The notes: generated by a model not told the origin, from the sequence alone. 24,199 bases of DNA from Actinomycetota bacterium (GCA_005884155.1 VAXD01000008.1:1-24199), one strand, 5' to 3'. Numbered from the stretch's first letter, positions 1 through 7,926 are shown. Made by a program: numbers and translations.

Positions 1-263
1 CAGCGCCCGTCCGGCCCGAGGGTCTCGGCGACCGCGTCCACGAAAGCGGCCGTGTCGTGGTGCAGCGTCGCCTCGAGCTCCGCGACGCGCTCGGGGCTCG
101 GTGGGCGCGCGTTCTCCCGGATCGACCGAGCCGATTCGGCGGGGACGAATCCGAGCTCGGCTCCGGCGTCGAGCGCCGCGAGCTCAACGTCGAGCCAGCG
201 TGCGAGCTTCTCCTCGTCCGACCAGATCCTGGCCATCTCCGGCCGCGAGTAGCGAGCGATCAC
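1..263 (-). CDS. purB: Adenylosuccinate lyase, N-terminal part (runs off window)
   Basis: Adenylosuccinate lyase releases fumarate from SAICAR and from adenylosuccinate in purine synthesis. Only the first 87 codons are present; the rest lies beyond the left edge. Translation from the GTG at 263 begins VIARYSRPEMARIWSDEEK and continues with LARWLDVELAALDAGAELG, the typical start of this family (a Y-(S/T)-RPEM motif followed by a helix that carries K-(L/F)-x-x-W). The start is chosen because the conserved segment begins there and because a TAGACT hexamer sits 7 nt upstream, fitting a leaderless promoter. It is the last visible gene of the minus-strand purine cluster, 19 bp after an acetyltransferase, and its partner PurA is encoded at 5023-6300. 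Confidence 0.9.
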   Translation of the reverse strand, partial: MIARYSRPEMARIWSDEEKLARWLDVELAALDAGAELGFVPAESARSIRENARPPSPERVAELEATLHHDTAAFVDAVAETLGPDGR

Positions 264-276
264 GGGCTCCAGTCTA
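264..276 (-). promoter_or_regulatory. Putative leaderless -10 element for purB
   Basis: On the minus strand TAGACT (276-271) is followed by 7 nt and then the GTG start of purB. This is the spacing expected if transcription starts at or next to the start codon. A GGAG lies inside the spacer but only 3 nt from GTG, so a ribosome-binding role cannot be excluded. No clear -35 is seen. Confidence 0.45.
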
Positions 277-282
277 GAGCGC

Positions 283-783
283 CTATCCGTCGGCCAGGGA
301 CAGCCGGTAGAGCGCCTCTTCGACCTCGACCCCGTGGATGGTGTCGAGCCGCGTTCCCTCCGCGCGCCAGCCTTCCCGCTCGTAGAAGCGCCGCGCGCGC
401 GGATTGTCCGCGAGGACCCAGAGCATCGCGGTGGCGTAGCCCTCCTCCGCGAACCAGTCCTTCGCCTCCGCCATCAGCTGCGACGCCGCCCCGGTGCCCC
501 AAGCCTCGGGTAAGACGTAGATCGCGTACAGCTCGCCGGAGTCGTCTTCGGTGCGCGACGGCCCGACCGCTGCGAAGCACACGATCCGGCCCTCGGCCTC
601 TGCTACCCAGATGACCTCCGACCACCGCTCGAGCAGCCGCCGGGCTAGATCCTCGCGGTCGTCGACCGACAAGCTGTCGAGCACTTCGGCCGGAAAAGCG
701 TGCCGGTACGCCGCCTGCCAGGTGCGGACGTGCACCTCGGCGATCTCGCGCGCGTCGGCGGGTCGGGCCCGCCGGACCGTCAC
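283..783 (-). CDS. GNAT family N-acetyltransferase
   Basis: A 166-residue single-domain GNAT protein that would transfer an acetyl group from acetyl-CoA to an unknown amine. It starts VTVRRARPADAREIAEVHV, the usual beta1-alpha1 opening. The acetyl-CoA pyrophosphate loop is seen as LPEAWGTGAASQLM (a variant of Q/RxxGxG/A), and the C-terminal DNPRARRFYEREGW segment is the family's motif B. The GTG start at 783 overlaps the TGA stop of purE by 4 bp (GTGA), so the two are probably translationally coupled. Its place between purE and purB looks like operon membership rather than a purine role. The substrate cannot be predicted. Confidence 0.88.
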   Translation of the reverse strand: MTVRRARPADAREIAEVHVRTWQAAYRHAFPAEVLDSLSVDDREDLARRLLERWSEVIWVAEAEGRIVCFAAVGPSRTEDDSGELYAIYVLPEAWGTGAASQLMAEAKDWFAEEGYATAMLWVLADNPRARRFYEREGWRAEGTRLDTIHGVEVEEALYRLSLADG

Positions 784-1196
784 AGACTGAGGATGCGCAT
801 CGCCAGCACTGCGGCGTTGCGCGAGTTGTCCACTCCGACCGTCGCCACCGGCACGCCCGGCGGCAGCTGCACGATCGAGAGCAGCGCGTCGAGCCCGTCG
901 AGGACGCTCTTCTCGGAGCGCAGCGGCACGCCGATCACCGGCAGGTCGGTATGCGCGGCCACGACGCCCGGCAGCGCCGCGGCGAGCCCCGCGCCGGCGA
1001 TCAGCACCTTGATCCCGCGACCGCGAGCGCTGCGCGCGTATTCGGCGACGGCGTCGGGGTTGCGGTGAGCCGAGCGCACCTCGAGCTCGTGGGGGATTCC
1101 ATGCGATGCGAGCTCGTCGAGCGCAGCCTGCATGCGGTCGCGGTCCGAGTCCGACCCGACGAGGATCCCGACGACCGGGCTCTCAGCTGCGGACAT
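780..1196 (-). CDS. purE: N5-carboxyaminoimidazole ribonucleotide mutase, PurE class I
   Basis: PurE moves the carboxylate of N5-CAIR to C4, giving CAIR in de novo purine synthesis. The 138-residue protein shows VVGILVGSDSDRDRM at the N-terminus (phosphate-binding SDSD), then VRSAHRNPDAVAEY, where most PurE have SAHRTP, and IAGAGLAAALPGVVAAHTDLPVIGVPL, the family's signature core. I chose the ATG at 1196, which has GGAGGG just upstream. A longer reading from a TTG at 1214 adds six residues and is less likely. The gene overlaps the end of purD by 14 bp and ends in a GTGA overlap with the acetyltransferase. No purK is visible nearby. Confidence 0.95.
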   Translation of the reverse strand: MSAAESPVVGILVGSDSDRDRMQAALDELASHGIPHELEVRSAHRNPDAVAEYARSARGRGIKVLIAGAGLAAALPGVVAAHTDLPVIGVPLRSEKSVLDGLDALLSIVQLPPGVPVATVGVDNSRNAAVLAMRILSL

Positions 1197-2409
1197 GTCC
1201 CTCCGCGGCAGCAAGCGCGATGTCGCTGCGGTATTGCAGCCCCGCGAACGAGATCCGATCCGCGGCGTCGTACGCCGCCGCGCGCGCGGCGGGAAGGTCG
1301 TCCCCGACCGCGGTCACGTTCAGGATCCGGCCGCCGTTCGTCACGAGCTGCTCGCCGTGGCGGGCTGTCCCCGCGTGGAAGACGAGCGCCCCGGTGCTCT
1401 CCGCCTCCTCGACGCCGCCGATCGGCGTGCCGCGGTCGTCGCTCCGCTCCGGGTAGGCGCCCGAGGCGAGCACGAGAGTGACCGCGGCGCGGTCGCCCGC
1501 GGCAACGGAGCCGTCCAGCCGTCCCCCCGCAACGCCCTCCAGCGCCTCGAGCAGGTCGCCCTCCAGCCGAGGCAGGATCGATTGCGTCTCCGGATCCCCG
1601 AAACGGCAGTTGAACTCGAGCACCTTCGGGCCGTCGTCGGTCAGCATGAGGCCCGCGTAGAGCACGCCGGCGAACGGAGCGCCGCGGTGCGCGAGCTCCG
1701 CCAGCACGGGCCTGTGAACCGTATCGACGAGCTCTTCAACCTCAGCGTCGCCGAGCCCCGCGACCGGCGAGTAGGAGCCCATCCCGCCGGTGTTCGGGCC
1801 GCTGTTGCCGTCGCCGATGCGCTTGAAGTCCTGCGCCGGCGCGAGCGGAACCGCCTCGCGTCCGTCGGTGAGGACGAGTAGCGAGACCTCTTCGCCCTCG
1901 AGCAGTTCCTCGATCACGACGTCCTCGCCAAGCGCCGCAGCGGCACGCAGGCCCGCGTCGAGCTCCTCCTGTGTGCGGCATACGAAGACGCCCTTGCCCG
2001 CGGCGAGCCCGTCCGCCTTGACGACGCAGGGCGGGCGCGCGACAGAGAGACGGGCAGCAGTCGGGACGCCCGCCGCTTCGAGGACGTCCTTGGCGAAGGT
2101 CTTAGAGCCCTCGATCCGGGCCGCCGCCGCGCTCGGCCCGAAGACGGCGATGCCGGCGTGGCGGAGGGTGTCGGCGAGCCCGGCGACGAGCGGCGCCTCG
2201 GGCCCGACGACGGCGAGGTCGATCTCGAGCTCGTGGCAAAGGGCGAGGAGGCTCTCGGCATCCTCGGCGTGCGCCGGGTGGCACTGGCCGATCCGGGCGA
2301 TCCCCGGGTTGCCCGGCGCGGCGTGCAGCGCCTCGAGCCGCGGGCTCTGCTTCAACTTCCACGCAAGCGCGTGCTCGCGCCCGCCCGATCCGACCACGAG
2401 GACCCTCAC
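1183..2409 (-). CDS. purD: Phosphoribosylamine--glycine ligase (GAR synthetase)
   Basis: PurD joins glycine to phosphoribosylamine with ATP, the second step of de novo purine synthesis. The 408-residue protein has normal family length. The N-terminal domain shows VLVVGSGGREHALAWKL and GPEAPLVAGLAD. The ATP-grasp part shows PCVVKADGLAAGKGVFVC, VIEELLEGEEVSLL, the PurD signature around GPNTGGMGSYSP, and the metal-binding LEFNCRFGDPETQ. The GTG at 2409 opens directly onto the MRVLVVGSGG motif and overlaps the TGA of the upstream acetyltransferase by 4 bp (GTGA), so coupled translation is likely. It is followed by purE with a 14-bp overlap. Confidence 0.97.
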   Translation of the reverse strand: MRVLVVGSGGREHALAWKLKQSPRLEALHAAPGNPGIARIGQCHPAHAEDAESLLALCHELEIDLAVVGPEAPLVAGLADTLRHAGIAVFGPSAAAARIEGSKTFAKDVLEAAGVPTAARLSVARPPCVVKADGLAAGKGVFVCRTQEELDAGLRAAAALGEDVVIEELLEGEEVSLLVLTDGREAVPLAPAQDFKRIGDGNSGPNTGGMGSYSPVAGLGDAEVEELVDTVHRPVLAELAHRGAPFAGVLYAGLMLTDDGPKVLEFNCRFGDPETQSILPRLEGDLLEALEGVAGGRLDGSVAAGDRAAVTLVLASGAYPERSDDRGTPIGGVEEAESTGALVFHAGTARHGEQLVTNGGRILNVTAVGDDLPAARAAAYDAADRISFAGLQYRSDIALAAAEGHVRS

Positions 2410-2858
2410 GCGCCGAGTCTACTCACCGCTTCGGCGTCCAGATCCTTCGCGAAGCGGCGGCCGGTCTGCTCGTACCCGGCCGCGAGGTAGAACGCGTGGG
2501 CGTCCTCGCGGTGGTCGGCCGAGGTGAGGACGATGCGGGAGCAACCGAGGGCGCGGGCCTCCACCTCGGCTCTACCGACGAGGGCCCGCGCGACCCCACG
2601 CCGGCGGAAACGCTCGGCGACGACCAGGGCGATCAGGCGGCCGCTCGGGCGGTCGTGCTCGATCAGCCTCTCGGCGCGCACGCCGGCCAAGCCGACCACG
2701 TCGCCCGACGGCTCGGCCTCTGCGACGAGCACCTTCGTCGTTCGCTCGGCCTGCAGCCGATCGAGGCGCGCGCCGGCCTGATCCGCCGTGGTCGGATAGC
2801 CGAGCTCCGTCAGCAGCAACGCGAGAGCCTCCGCGTCGCCCGGCCGCGCCTCGCGAAT
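2406..2858 (-). CDS. GNAT family N-acetyltransferase with probable ATT start
   Basis: A single-domain GNAT protein of about 150 residues. The acetyl-CoA loop is visible as LVVAERFRRRGVARALVGRA, and the C-terminal motif as AHAFYLAAGYEQTGRRFAKDL. The first standard start, a TTG at 2819, would cut off the first strand and part of helix 1. Upstream in the same frame lies IREARPGDAEALALLLTELG, the canonical GNAT opening, with no ATG, GTG or TTG. An AAGGAG (2870-2865) sits 6 nt before an ATT codon at 2858, so I place the start there; this is inference. It is the first gene of the purine cluster and overlaps purD by 4 bp. The substrate is unknown. Confidence 0.82.
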   Translation of the reverse strand: MREARPGDAEALALLLTELGYPTTADQAGARLDRLQAERTTKVLVAEAEPSGDVVGLAGVRAERLIEHDRPSGRLIALVVAERFRRRGVARALVGRAEVEARALGCSRIVLTSADHREDAHAFYLAAGYEQTGRRFAKDLDAEAVSRLGA

Positions 2859-2964
2859 CGCGATCTCCTTGCCTGGTCCTGTAGTTCGGTTCGCCCGGCC
2901 TCCTCCCCGAGGCGATCGTAGTCTGTCACGGACTCGTGCCGGAAGTGTGTCGTTTTGAGACGGA

Positions 2965-2977
2965 TACGCTTCGGCTG
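2965..2977 (+). promoter_or_regulatory. Putative leaderless -10 element for fdhD
   Basis: TACGCT (2965-2970) is followed by 7 nt and the ATG at 2978, with no ribosome-binding site. This favours 2978 over the upstream GTG at 2936 as the fdhD start. A TACGAT on the opposite strand (2920-2915) could be the divergent -10 for the purine cluster. Confidence 0.4.
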
Positions 2978-3778
2978 ATGGGCGTCGAGCACGAAGCCGT
3001 CGAGGCGCCGCCGTACTCCGCCGCTCGCGTCGACGTCCTGCGGCTGCCCGGCGGAAGCGAAGAGCCCGACCAGGTCGCGGTCGAAGAGCCGCTCGAAATC
3101 CGGGTCGGCGGCGAGCCGGTTGCGGTGACGATGCGGACGCCGGGCCACGACGAGGAGCTCGCGCTCGGCTTCTGCCTGACGGAGGGTCTGACCCCGACCG
3201 CAGCCGCGCCGCCTGCGGACCTTGCCGCGAACACGATCGACGTCGAGGCGCCCGGGCAAGATCTCACCCGCGTCCGGCGCAGCTTCTACACGAGCTCCTC
3301 GTGCGGCGTCTGCGGCAAGGGCGCGCTCGAGGCCGTCGCGGTCGAGGCGCCGAAGGTCGAGGGCGACCTGCGGGTCGCGCACGGGCTGCTGGCCGAGCTG
3401 CCCGACCGCCTGCGCGCAGCCCAGCCTGCGTTCGACGCGACCGGCGGGCTGCACGCGACCGGCCTCTTCGCACCGGCCGGCAAGCTCCTCTGCCTCCGCG
3501 AGGACGTCGGCCGCCACAACGCGCTGGACAAGGTGGTCGGCTGGGCGTTCCTCGCCGGCCGGCTCCCGCTCGCCGATGCGATCCTCTGCGTCAGTGGCCG
3601 CCTCTCGTTCGAGCTCGTGCAGAAGGCCGCGGTCGCGGGTTGTCCACTGCTCGTGGCGGTGGGCGCACCGTCCAGCCTCGCGGTCGAGCTCGCGCGCGAT
3701 CGCGGGGTCACGCTCTGCGGCTTCGTCCGCGGCGGTCGGGTCAACGTCTATACCGAACCGTGGCGCGTCCTGACCTGA
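2978..3778 (+). CDS. fdhD: Formate dehydrogenase accessory sulfurtransferase FdhD
   Basis: FdhD passes sulfur from a cysteine desulfurase to the molybdenum or tungsten cofactor and is required for active formate dehydrogenase. The 266-residue protein shows DQVAVEEPLEIRVGGEPVAV, then DEELALGFCLTEGL, the sulfur-carrying Cys pair SSCGVCGK (Cys109 and Cys112), FAPAGKLLCLREDVGRHNALDK, and SGRLSFELVQKAAVAGCP, all family hallmarks in the right order. The ATG at 2978 is preferred because of the leaderless signal; a GTG at 2936 would add 14 residues. The end overlaps mobA by 19 bp. Its partner formate dehydrogenase is not in the window. That enzyme is often a selenoprotein, which fits selB and tRNA-Sec at the right end. 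Confidence 0.95.
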   Translation: MGVEHEAVEAPPYSAARVDVLRLPGGSEEPDQVAVEEPLEIRVGGEPVAVTMRTPGHDEELALGFCLTEGLTPTAAAPPADLAANTIDVEAPGQDLTRVRRSFYTSSSCGVCGKGALEAVAVEAPKVEGDLRVAHGLLAELPDRLRAAQPAFDATGGLHATGLFAPAGKLLCLREDVGRHNALDKVVGWAFLAGRLPLADAILCVSGRLSFELVQKAAVAGCPLLVAVGAPSSLAVELARDRGVTLCGFVRGGRVNVYTEPWRVLT

Positions 3779-4296
3779 CTGGGATCCTGCTCGTCGGCGG
3801 AGCCAGTAGCCGCTTCGGCTCGCCGAAGGCGCTCGCGCGGCTGAAGGGCGAGTCGCTCGCGGAGCGGGCCTGGCGGGTCATCGGCGAGACCTGTGCGCAC
3901 CGGCTCGCGGTTGGCAAGGCGGAGGAGCTCGTCGAGCTCGAGCTCGCCGTCCTCGACGACGGCACGGAGGTCCGCACCGCGATGGCCGGTCTCGTCGCAG
4001 GCGTCCGAGCCGCCACGACCGACGTCTCGGTCGTCGTCCCGGTCGATATGCCGCTCCTCACGCCCGCCCTCCTGCTCGAGCTCGCTGACGCCTGCGCCGA
4101 TGCCGCCGTGCCGCAGACCGGCCCGCTGCCGGGCGCCTACAGCAAGAGGGCGCTGCCGGTGCTCGAGCGGCGCCTCGCCGAAGGCCGCTTCGCGCTTCGC
4201 GAGGCGCTCGACGAGCTGGACACCAAGCGCCTCGAGCTGAATGATTCTCTCCTGGTCAACGTGAACACCAAAGATGAGCTTCGACGTCTCGGGTAA
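3760..4296 (+). CDS. mobA: Molybdenum cofactor guanylyltransferase MobA-like
   Basis: A 178-residue MobA/MocA-type NTP transferase, expected to attach GMP to molybdopterin to make the dinucleotide cofactor used by formate dehydrogenases. The nucleotide loop is LLVGGASSRFGSPKA (residues 11-25), a variant of LAGGxSxRMGxDK in which SPK replaces xDK. VVVPVDMPLLTPALL carries the metal-binding Asp. The GTG at 3760 lies inside the end of fdhD (19-bp overlap), and the gene end overlaps the next methyltransferase by 23 bp, so the three genes form one tight plus-strand unit. The loop variation leaves open a CMP-transferring MocA relative, but the length and the fdhD link favour MobA. Confidence 0.85.
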   Translation: MARPDLTGILLVGGASSRFGSPKALARLKGESLAERAWRVIGETCAHRLAVGKAEELVELELAVLDDGTEVRTAMAGLVAGVRAATTDVSVVVPVDMPLLTPALLLELADACADAAVPQTGPLPGAYSKRALPVLERRLAEGRFALREALDELDTKRLELNDSLLVNVNTKDELRRLG

Positions 4297-5026
4297 CGCC
4301 TACGACCGGTTCATGGGCCGTTACGCGCTCGAGCTCGCGCCGGCGTTCGCGGACTTCGTCGGCGTCCACGAGGGCAAGGTCGTGGACGTCGGCTGCGGCT
4401 CGGGGATCCTGACGGAGGAGCTCGCCCGTCGCGTCGGCGCAGAGAACGTTGCCGCGGCCGATCCGTCGCCGCTGCTCGAGACATGCCGCGAGCGGGTGCC
4501 GGAAGCGGACGTCCGCCCCGGCACCGCGGAAGAGCTGCCCTGGACCGACGACAGCTTCGACGCCGCGCTCGCGCAGCTCGTGCTCCACTTCCTCGACGAC
4601 CCAGTCGTCGGCATAACGGAGATGCGCCGAGTCACGAGGCCAGGCGGCGTTGTGGCGGCCAGCACGTGGAACTTCCCGCAGATGCCGCTCGTGCGCACGT
4701 TCTGGGAGTCGGCCCGCGACCTCAGGCTGGACGCTCCGAGCGAGACGCAGCAGTTCGAGACGCTCGACGAACTCGCCGCGCTCGGGCGCAGCGCGGGTCT
4801 CGGGGAGGTCGAGGCGGCTCCGCTCGACGTCTCGATCCGGTACGAGAGCTTCTCCCAGCTCTGGAGCACGTTCGAGCTGGGCGCCGGGCCCGCCGGCGAG
4901 TTCTGCGCCTCGCTGCCGGAGGCTGATCGCGAAACGGTTCGAGACGAGTACCAGCGCCGGCTCGGCAATCCCGCGGGCAGCTTCGACCTTCCGGCGCAAG
5001 CCTGGGTGTTGCGGGGGAGCGTCTAG
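4274..5026 (+). CDS. Class I SAM-dependent methyltransferase
   Basis: A 250-residue Rossmann-fold methyltransferase of the Methyltransf_11/UbiE-like type. Motif I is KVVDVGCGSGILTEEL (residues 35-50), the acidic end of strand 2 is AAADPSPLL, motif II is DDSFDAALAQLVLHFLDD, and the motif III region is TRPGGVVAASTW. The ATG at 4274 lies within the last codons of mobA (23-bp overlap), so it belongs to the fdhD-mobA unit. A link to cofactor synthesis is not established, and the substrate is unknown. Its stop codon overlaps the convergent purA stop by 4 bp. Confidence 0.9.
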   Translation: MSFDVSGNAYDRFMGRYALELAPAFADFVGVHEGKVVDVGCGSGILTEELARRVGAENVAAADPSPLLETCRERVPEADVRPGTAEELPWTDDSFDAALAQLVLHFLDDPVVGITEMRRVTRPGGVVAASTWNFPQMPLVRTFWESARDLRLDAPSETQQFETLDELAALGRSAGLGEVEAAPLDVSIRYESFSQLWSTFELGAGPAGEFCASLPEADRETVRDEYQRRLGNPAGSFDLPAQAWVLRGSV

Positions 5027-6300
5027 GCGACGCGCTCGAGCACGCGCTCGCGCTCGCGGCCGGTGCCGATCAGGCAGACCTCGACGCCGAGCCGCTGCTC
5101 GATCAGCTCGACGTAGCCGCGCGCAGCCGTCGGCAACTCGGAGACGTCGGTGAGCGAGTCGAGCGGCTGCTCCCAGCCTGGCAGCGTCTCGTAGACGGGC
5201 TCGCAGTGGTGGAAGTCGCTCTGGTGGGCGGGGAAGTCCTCGGTCTCGGTGCCGTCGCGGAGTCGGTACCGGACGCAGACGGGCAGCTCGGAGAACGCCG
5301 AGAGCACGTCGAGCTTCGTCAGCGCGAGCGACGTCATGCCGTTCAGGCGCACCGCGTAGCGCAACGCGACGAGATCGAGCCAGCCGCAGCGCCGCTCGCG
5401 GCCCGTGACCGTGCCGAACTCGCCGCCGAGCTCGCGCAGCCGCTCCTGGTCGGCGCCTTCGATCTCGGTCGGGAACGGCCCCTCGCCGACCCGCGTGACG
5501 TACGCCTTCGCGACGCCGATCACGCGGTCGATCCTCGTCGGCCCGATCCCCGTTCCGACCGCGGCGCCGCCTGCGACCGTCGGCGACGACGTCACGAACG
5601 GGTACGTCCCGTGGTCGAGGTCGAGCAGCGTTCCGTGCGCCCCGTCGAAGAGGACGCGCTTGCCGTCCGTGAGCGCGCGGTCGACGAGCAGGGATGTGTC
5701 CGCGATCATCGGCCGCAGCCGCTCCGCGTACCCCTCGTAGCGCTCGACGAGCCCCTCGGGCTCGACCCGCTCCGCGCCGTAGACGCGCTCGAGCCAGACG
5801 TTCTTCTCGGGGAGCGCGACCTCGATCTTCTGGCGCAAGATTTTCTCGTCCAGCAGGTCCTGGATGCGGATCCCGAGCCGGTAGGCCTTGTCCGCGTAGG
5901 TCGGCCCGATCCCGCGTCGCGTCGTGCCGATCTTGAGCCGGCCAAGCCGTCGCTCGGAGCCGCGGTCGATCGCCTGGTGCCACGGCATCACGAGGTGCGC
6001 GTTGCCGGACAGGCGGACGAGCTCCGTCGAGATCCCACGTGACTCGAGGTCGTCGAGCTCCTCGATCAGGACTTGTGGGTCGACGACGCAGCCCGCGCCG
6101 ATCACGCACTCCTTGCCCTGCAGGATCCCGGACGGGATGTGCTTGAGCTTGAAGGTCTCGCCGCCGACCACGATCGTGTGGCCGGCATTCGGCCCGCCGT
6201 TGTAGCGGCAGACGAGATCGGAGTCGCGCGCAAGCAGGTCGACGATCTTGCCCTTCCCCTCGTCGCCCCACTGCGCCCCGACGATCACGGTCGCAGGCAC
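5023..6300 (-). CDS. purA: Adenylosuccinate synthetase
   Basis: PurA makes adenylosuccinate from IMP, aspartate and GTP, the first step from IMP to AMP. The 425-residue protein has the family's normal length. It opens VIVGAQWGDEGKGKIVDLL with catalytic Asp13 in the GDEGKGK loop, followed by RYNGGPNAGHTI (catalytic His), GTTRRGIGPTYADK, VLFDGAHGTLLDLDHGTYPFVTSS, and the C-terminal base-binding SLALTKLDVLSAF. The GTG at 6300 places the GDEGKGK loop at the usual position. It is convergent with the methyltransferase (4-bp overlap at the stops). Adenylosuccinate lyase, which uses its product, is at the left edge. Confidence 0.98.
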   Translation of the reverse strand: MPATVIVGAQWGDEGKGKIVDLLARDSDLVCRYNGGPNAGHTIVVGGETFKLKHIPSGILQGKECVIGAGCVVDPQVLIEELDDLESRGISTELVRLSGNAHLVMPWHQAIDRGSERRLGRLKIGTTRRGIGPTYADKAYRLGIRIQDLLDEKILRQKIEVALPEKNVWLERVYGAERVEPEGLVERYEGYAERLRPMIADTSLLVDRALTDGKRVLFDGAHGTLLDLDHGTYPFVTSSPTVAGGAAVGTGIGPTRIDRVIGVAKAYVTRVGEGPFPTEIEGADQERLRELGGEFGTVTGRERRCGWLDLVALRYAVRLNGMTSLALTKLDVLSAFSELPVCVRYRLRDGTETEDFPAHQSDFHHCEPVYETLPGWEQPLDSLTDVSELPTAARGYVELIEQRLGVEVCLIGTGRERERVLERVA

Positions 6301-6326
6301 GGGCTGCAGTGTGCCCTAAACGGCGG

Positions 6327-6554
6327 CTACCAAAGCGGCGACGTCGGCTCCGCGCGCACCCCTGCTCCCGCGCGGATCACGCGGATCCGGTGGCCACGCG
6401 GGCAGGTCGTCCAACCGAAGTCCTGCTCGAGGCGCAGCGTCCCCTCGGCGGACATTCCCGAGTAGTCGCCGGCGTTCAGGCCCTCGGCGCAGGCCTGGCA
6501 GACGACCGTGAACGCCGTGGCCCGGGCCAGCACGACGACGGTCTGCTCGTACAC
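6327..6554 (-). CDS. Small protein with paired cysteines, function unknown
   Basis: A 75-residue protein I do not recognise. It begins with a beta-like hydrophobic stretch (TVVVLARATAFTVVCQACAEGL) and carries a CxxC (CQAC), then TTCPRGHRIRVIR. This Cys2...Cys-x-x-x-His layout looks like a small zinc ribbon. I chose the GTG at 6554, which has AAGG 5 nt upstream; a GTG at 6560 is also possible. It lies in the gap between dnaB (22 bp upstream) and purA (26 bp downstream), on the same strand as both. The C-terminal 12 residues look disordered. Frame use and Cys spacing suggest a real gene, but no function follows. Confidence 0.6.
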   Translation of the reverse strand: MYEQTVVVLARATAFTVVCQACAEGLNAGDYSGMSAEGTLRLEQDFGWTTCPRGHRIRVIRAGAGVRAEPTSPLW

Positions 6555-6576
6555 GCTCACCTTGCGGGAGCCCAGG

Positions 6577-7926
6577 TCATGCGGCAGGGGCAAGGTCGGC
6601 GAACTTCGCGTAGCGCTTCAGGAACGAGAGCTTGACCGTGTCCGTCGGCCCGTTGCGGTGCTTGGCCAGGTGCACCTCGGCGACGCCCTGCTGGTCGGAC
6701 TCGTCGTTGTAGTACTCGTCGCGGTAGATGAAGATCACCAGGTCGGCGTCCTGCTCGATGGAGCCAGACTCTCTCAGATCCGAGAGGATCGGGCGCTTGT
6801 CATGTCGCTGCTCGACCGCGCGCGAGAGCTGCGACATCGCGACGATCGGGACGTCCAGGTCGCGCGCGAGCACCTTCAGGTTCCGCGAGATCTGGGAGAC
6901 CTCCTGGACGCGGTTCTCGACCGACGCGCCCGAGCTCATCAGCTGCAGGTAGTCGACGACGATCAGACCGAGGTTCGGCTCGCGCGACTTCAGCCTCCGC
7001 GCCTTCGAGCGGATCTCCATCATCGTGATCGAGCCGGTGTCGTCGACGTGGATCGGCGCCTTCGCGAGCCGGTCGCAGGCGGCGGTCAGGCGCGGCCAGT
7101 CGTCGGCGCCGAGCTTGCCGGTGCGCAGGCGCTGCGACTCGACCTTTGCCTCGCTGCACATCAGGCGTTGCGTCACCTCCGACTTCGACATCTCGAGGGT
7201 GAAGATCCCGACCGGGATCTGCTCGCGGACCGCGAGGTTCGCGGCCATGCAGAGCCCGAGCCCCGACTTGCCCATGCTCGGGCGGGCGGCGACGATGATC
7301 AGGTTCCCGGGCTGGAAGCCCGACGTGTGCCGGTCGAGGTCGCGGAAACCCGACGGTGTGCCGGTCACTTCGGCGCCGGCCTCGTAGAGCGCAGTGATGC
7401 GCTCGAAGCTGTCCTTCAGCAGCTCTTCGATGTGACTGAAGTCGCTCGTGACCCGGGCCTGGGAGAGATCGAAGACGATCTGCTCTGCACGATCGACGAG
7501 CTCGGTCGCGTCTCCGGGTCGGTCCCAGCCGAGGGTGGAGATGTCGCCGCCCGCTCGAATCAGCCCGCGGAGCGTGGCCATCTCGCGCACGATCCGCGCG
7601 TAGTGGCCGGCGTTCGCGCTCGCCGGGACGAGGCGCGCCAACTCGTGGATGCGCACGCGCCCGCCCGCGCCCTCGAGCTCTCCGCGCTCTTCGAGCTCGT
7701 CGACGAGCGTGATCGCGTCGACGGGCTCTCCCTTCGCGTAGAGCGCGAGGGCGGCGCGGTAGATGACGCCGTGGCTCTCGCGGTAGAAGTCGCTCGCGTC
7801 CAGAACTTCGCTGACCGCCCCGATCGCGCCGGGGGAGAGCATCATCGCGCCAAGGACAGATTCCTCGGCTTCGAGATTCTGCGGCGGGACCGGGGCGGTC
7901 GGCGAGGCCTGGGCGAGCTGGGCCAT
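6577..7926 (-). CDS. dnaB: Replicative DNA helicase DnaB
   Basis: DnaB is the hexameric 5'-3' helicase that unwinds DNA at the replication fork. The 449-residue protein has the N-terminal primase-interacting domain (VPPQNLEAEESVLGAMM onward) and the RecA-like motor: GNLIIVAARPSMGKSGLGL is the Walker A (GKS rather than the usual GKT, around residue 210), followed by VGIFTLEMSKSEVTQRL, LIVVDYLQLMSS (Walker B), and the SQLSRAVEQRHDKRPILSDLRESGSIEQDAD block with the arginine finger region. No intein interrupts it. The ATG at 7926 fits the family's start; the open frame runs further upstream without conserved sequence. It lies 249 bp downstream of rplI with its own upstream region. Confidence 0.97.
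   Translation of the reverse strand: MAQLAQASPTAPVPPQNLEAEESVLGAMMLSPGAIGAVSEVLDASDFYRESHGVIYRAALALYAKGEPVDAITLVDELEERGELEGAGGRVRIHELARLVPASANAGHYARIVREMATLRGLIRAGGDISTLGWDRPGDATELVDRAEQIVFDLSQARVTSDFSHIEELLKDSFERITALYEAGAEVTGTPSGFRDLDRHTSGFQPGNLIIVAARPSMGKSGLGLCMAANLAVREQIPVGIFTLEMSKSEVTQRLMCSEAKVESQRLRTGKLGADDWPRLTAACDRLAKAPIHVDDTGSITMMEIRSKARRLKSREPNLGLIVVDYLQLMSSGASVENRVQEVSQISRNLKVLARDLDVPIVAMSQLSRAVEQRHDKRPILSDLRESGSIEQDADLVIFIYRDEYYNDESDQQGVAEVHLAKHRNGPTDTVKLSFLKRYAKFADLAPAA

Noticed and set aside
4256..6271. A 671-codon minus-strand open frame overlapping purA, the methyltransferase and the end of mobA
   Set aside because: It is in a different frame from purA and consists of Arg/Ala/Pro-rich sequence with no motif. 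Long chance frames are expected at this GC content, and purA is unambiguous.
6577..7926. Intein in DnaB
   Set aside because: The helicase motifs run without interruption and the length is normal.
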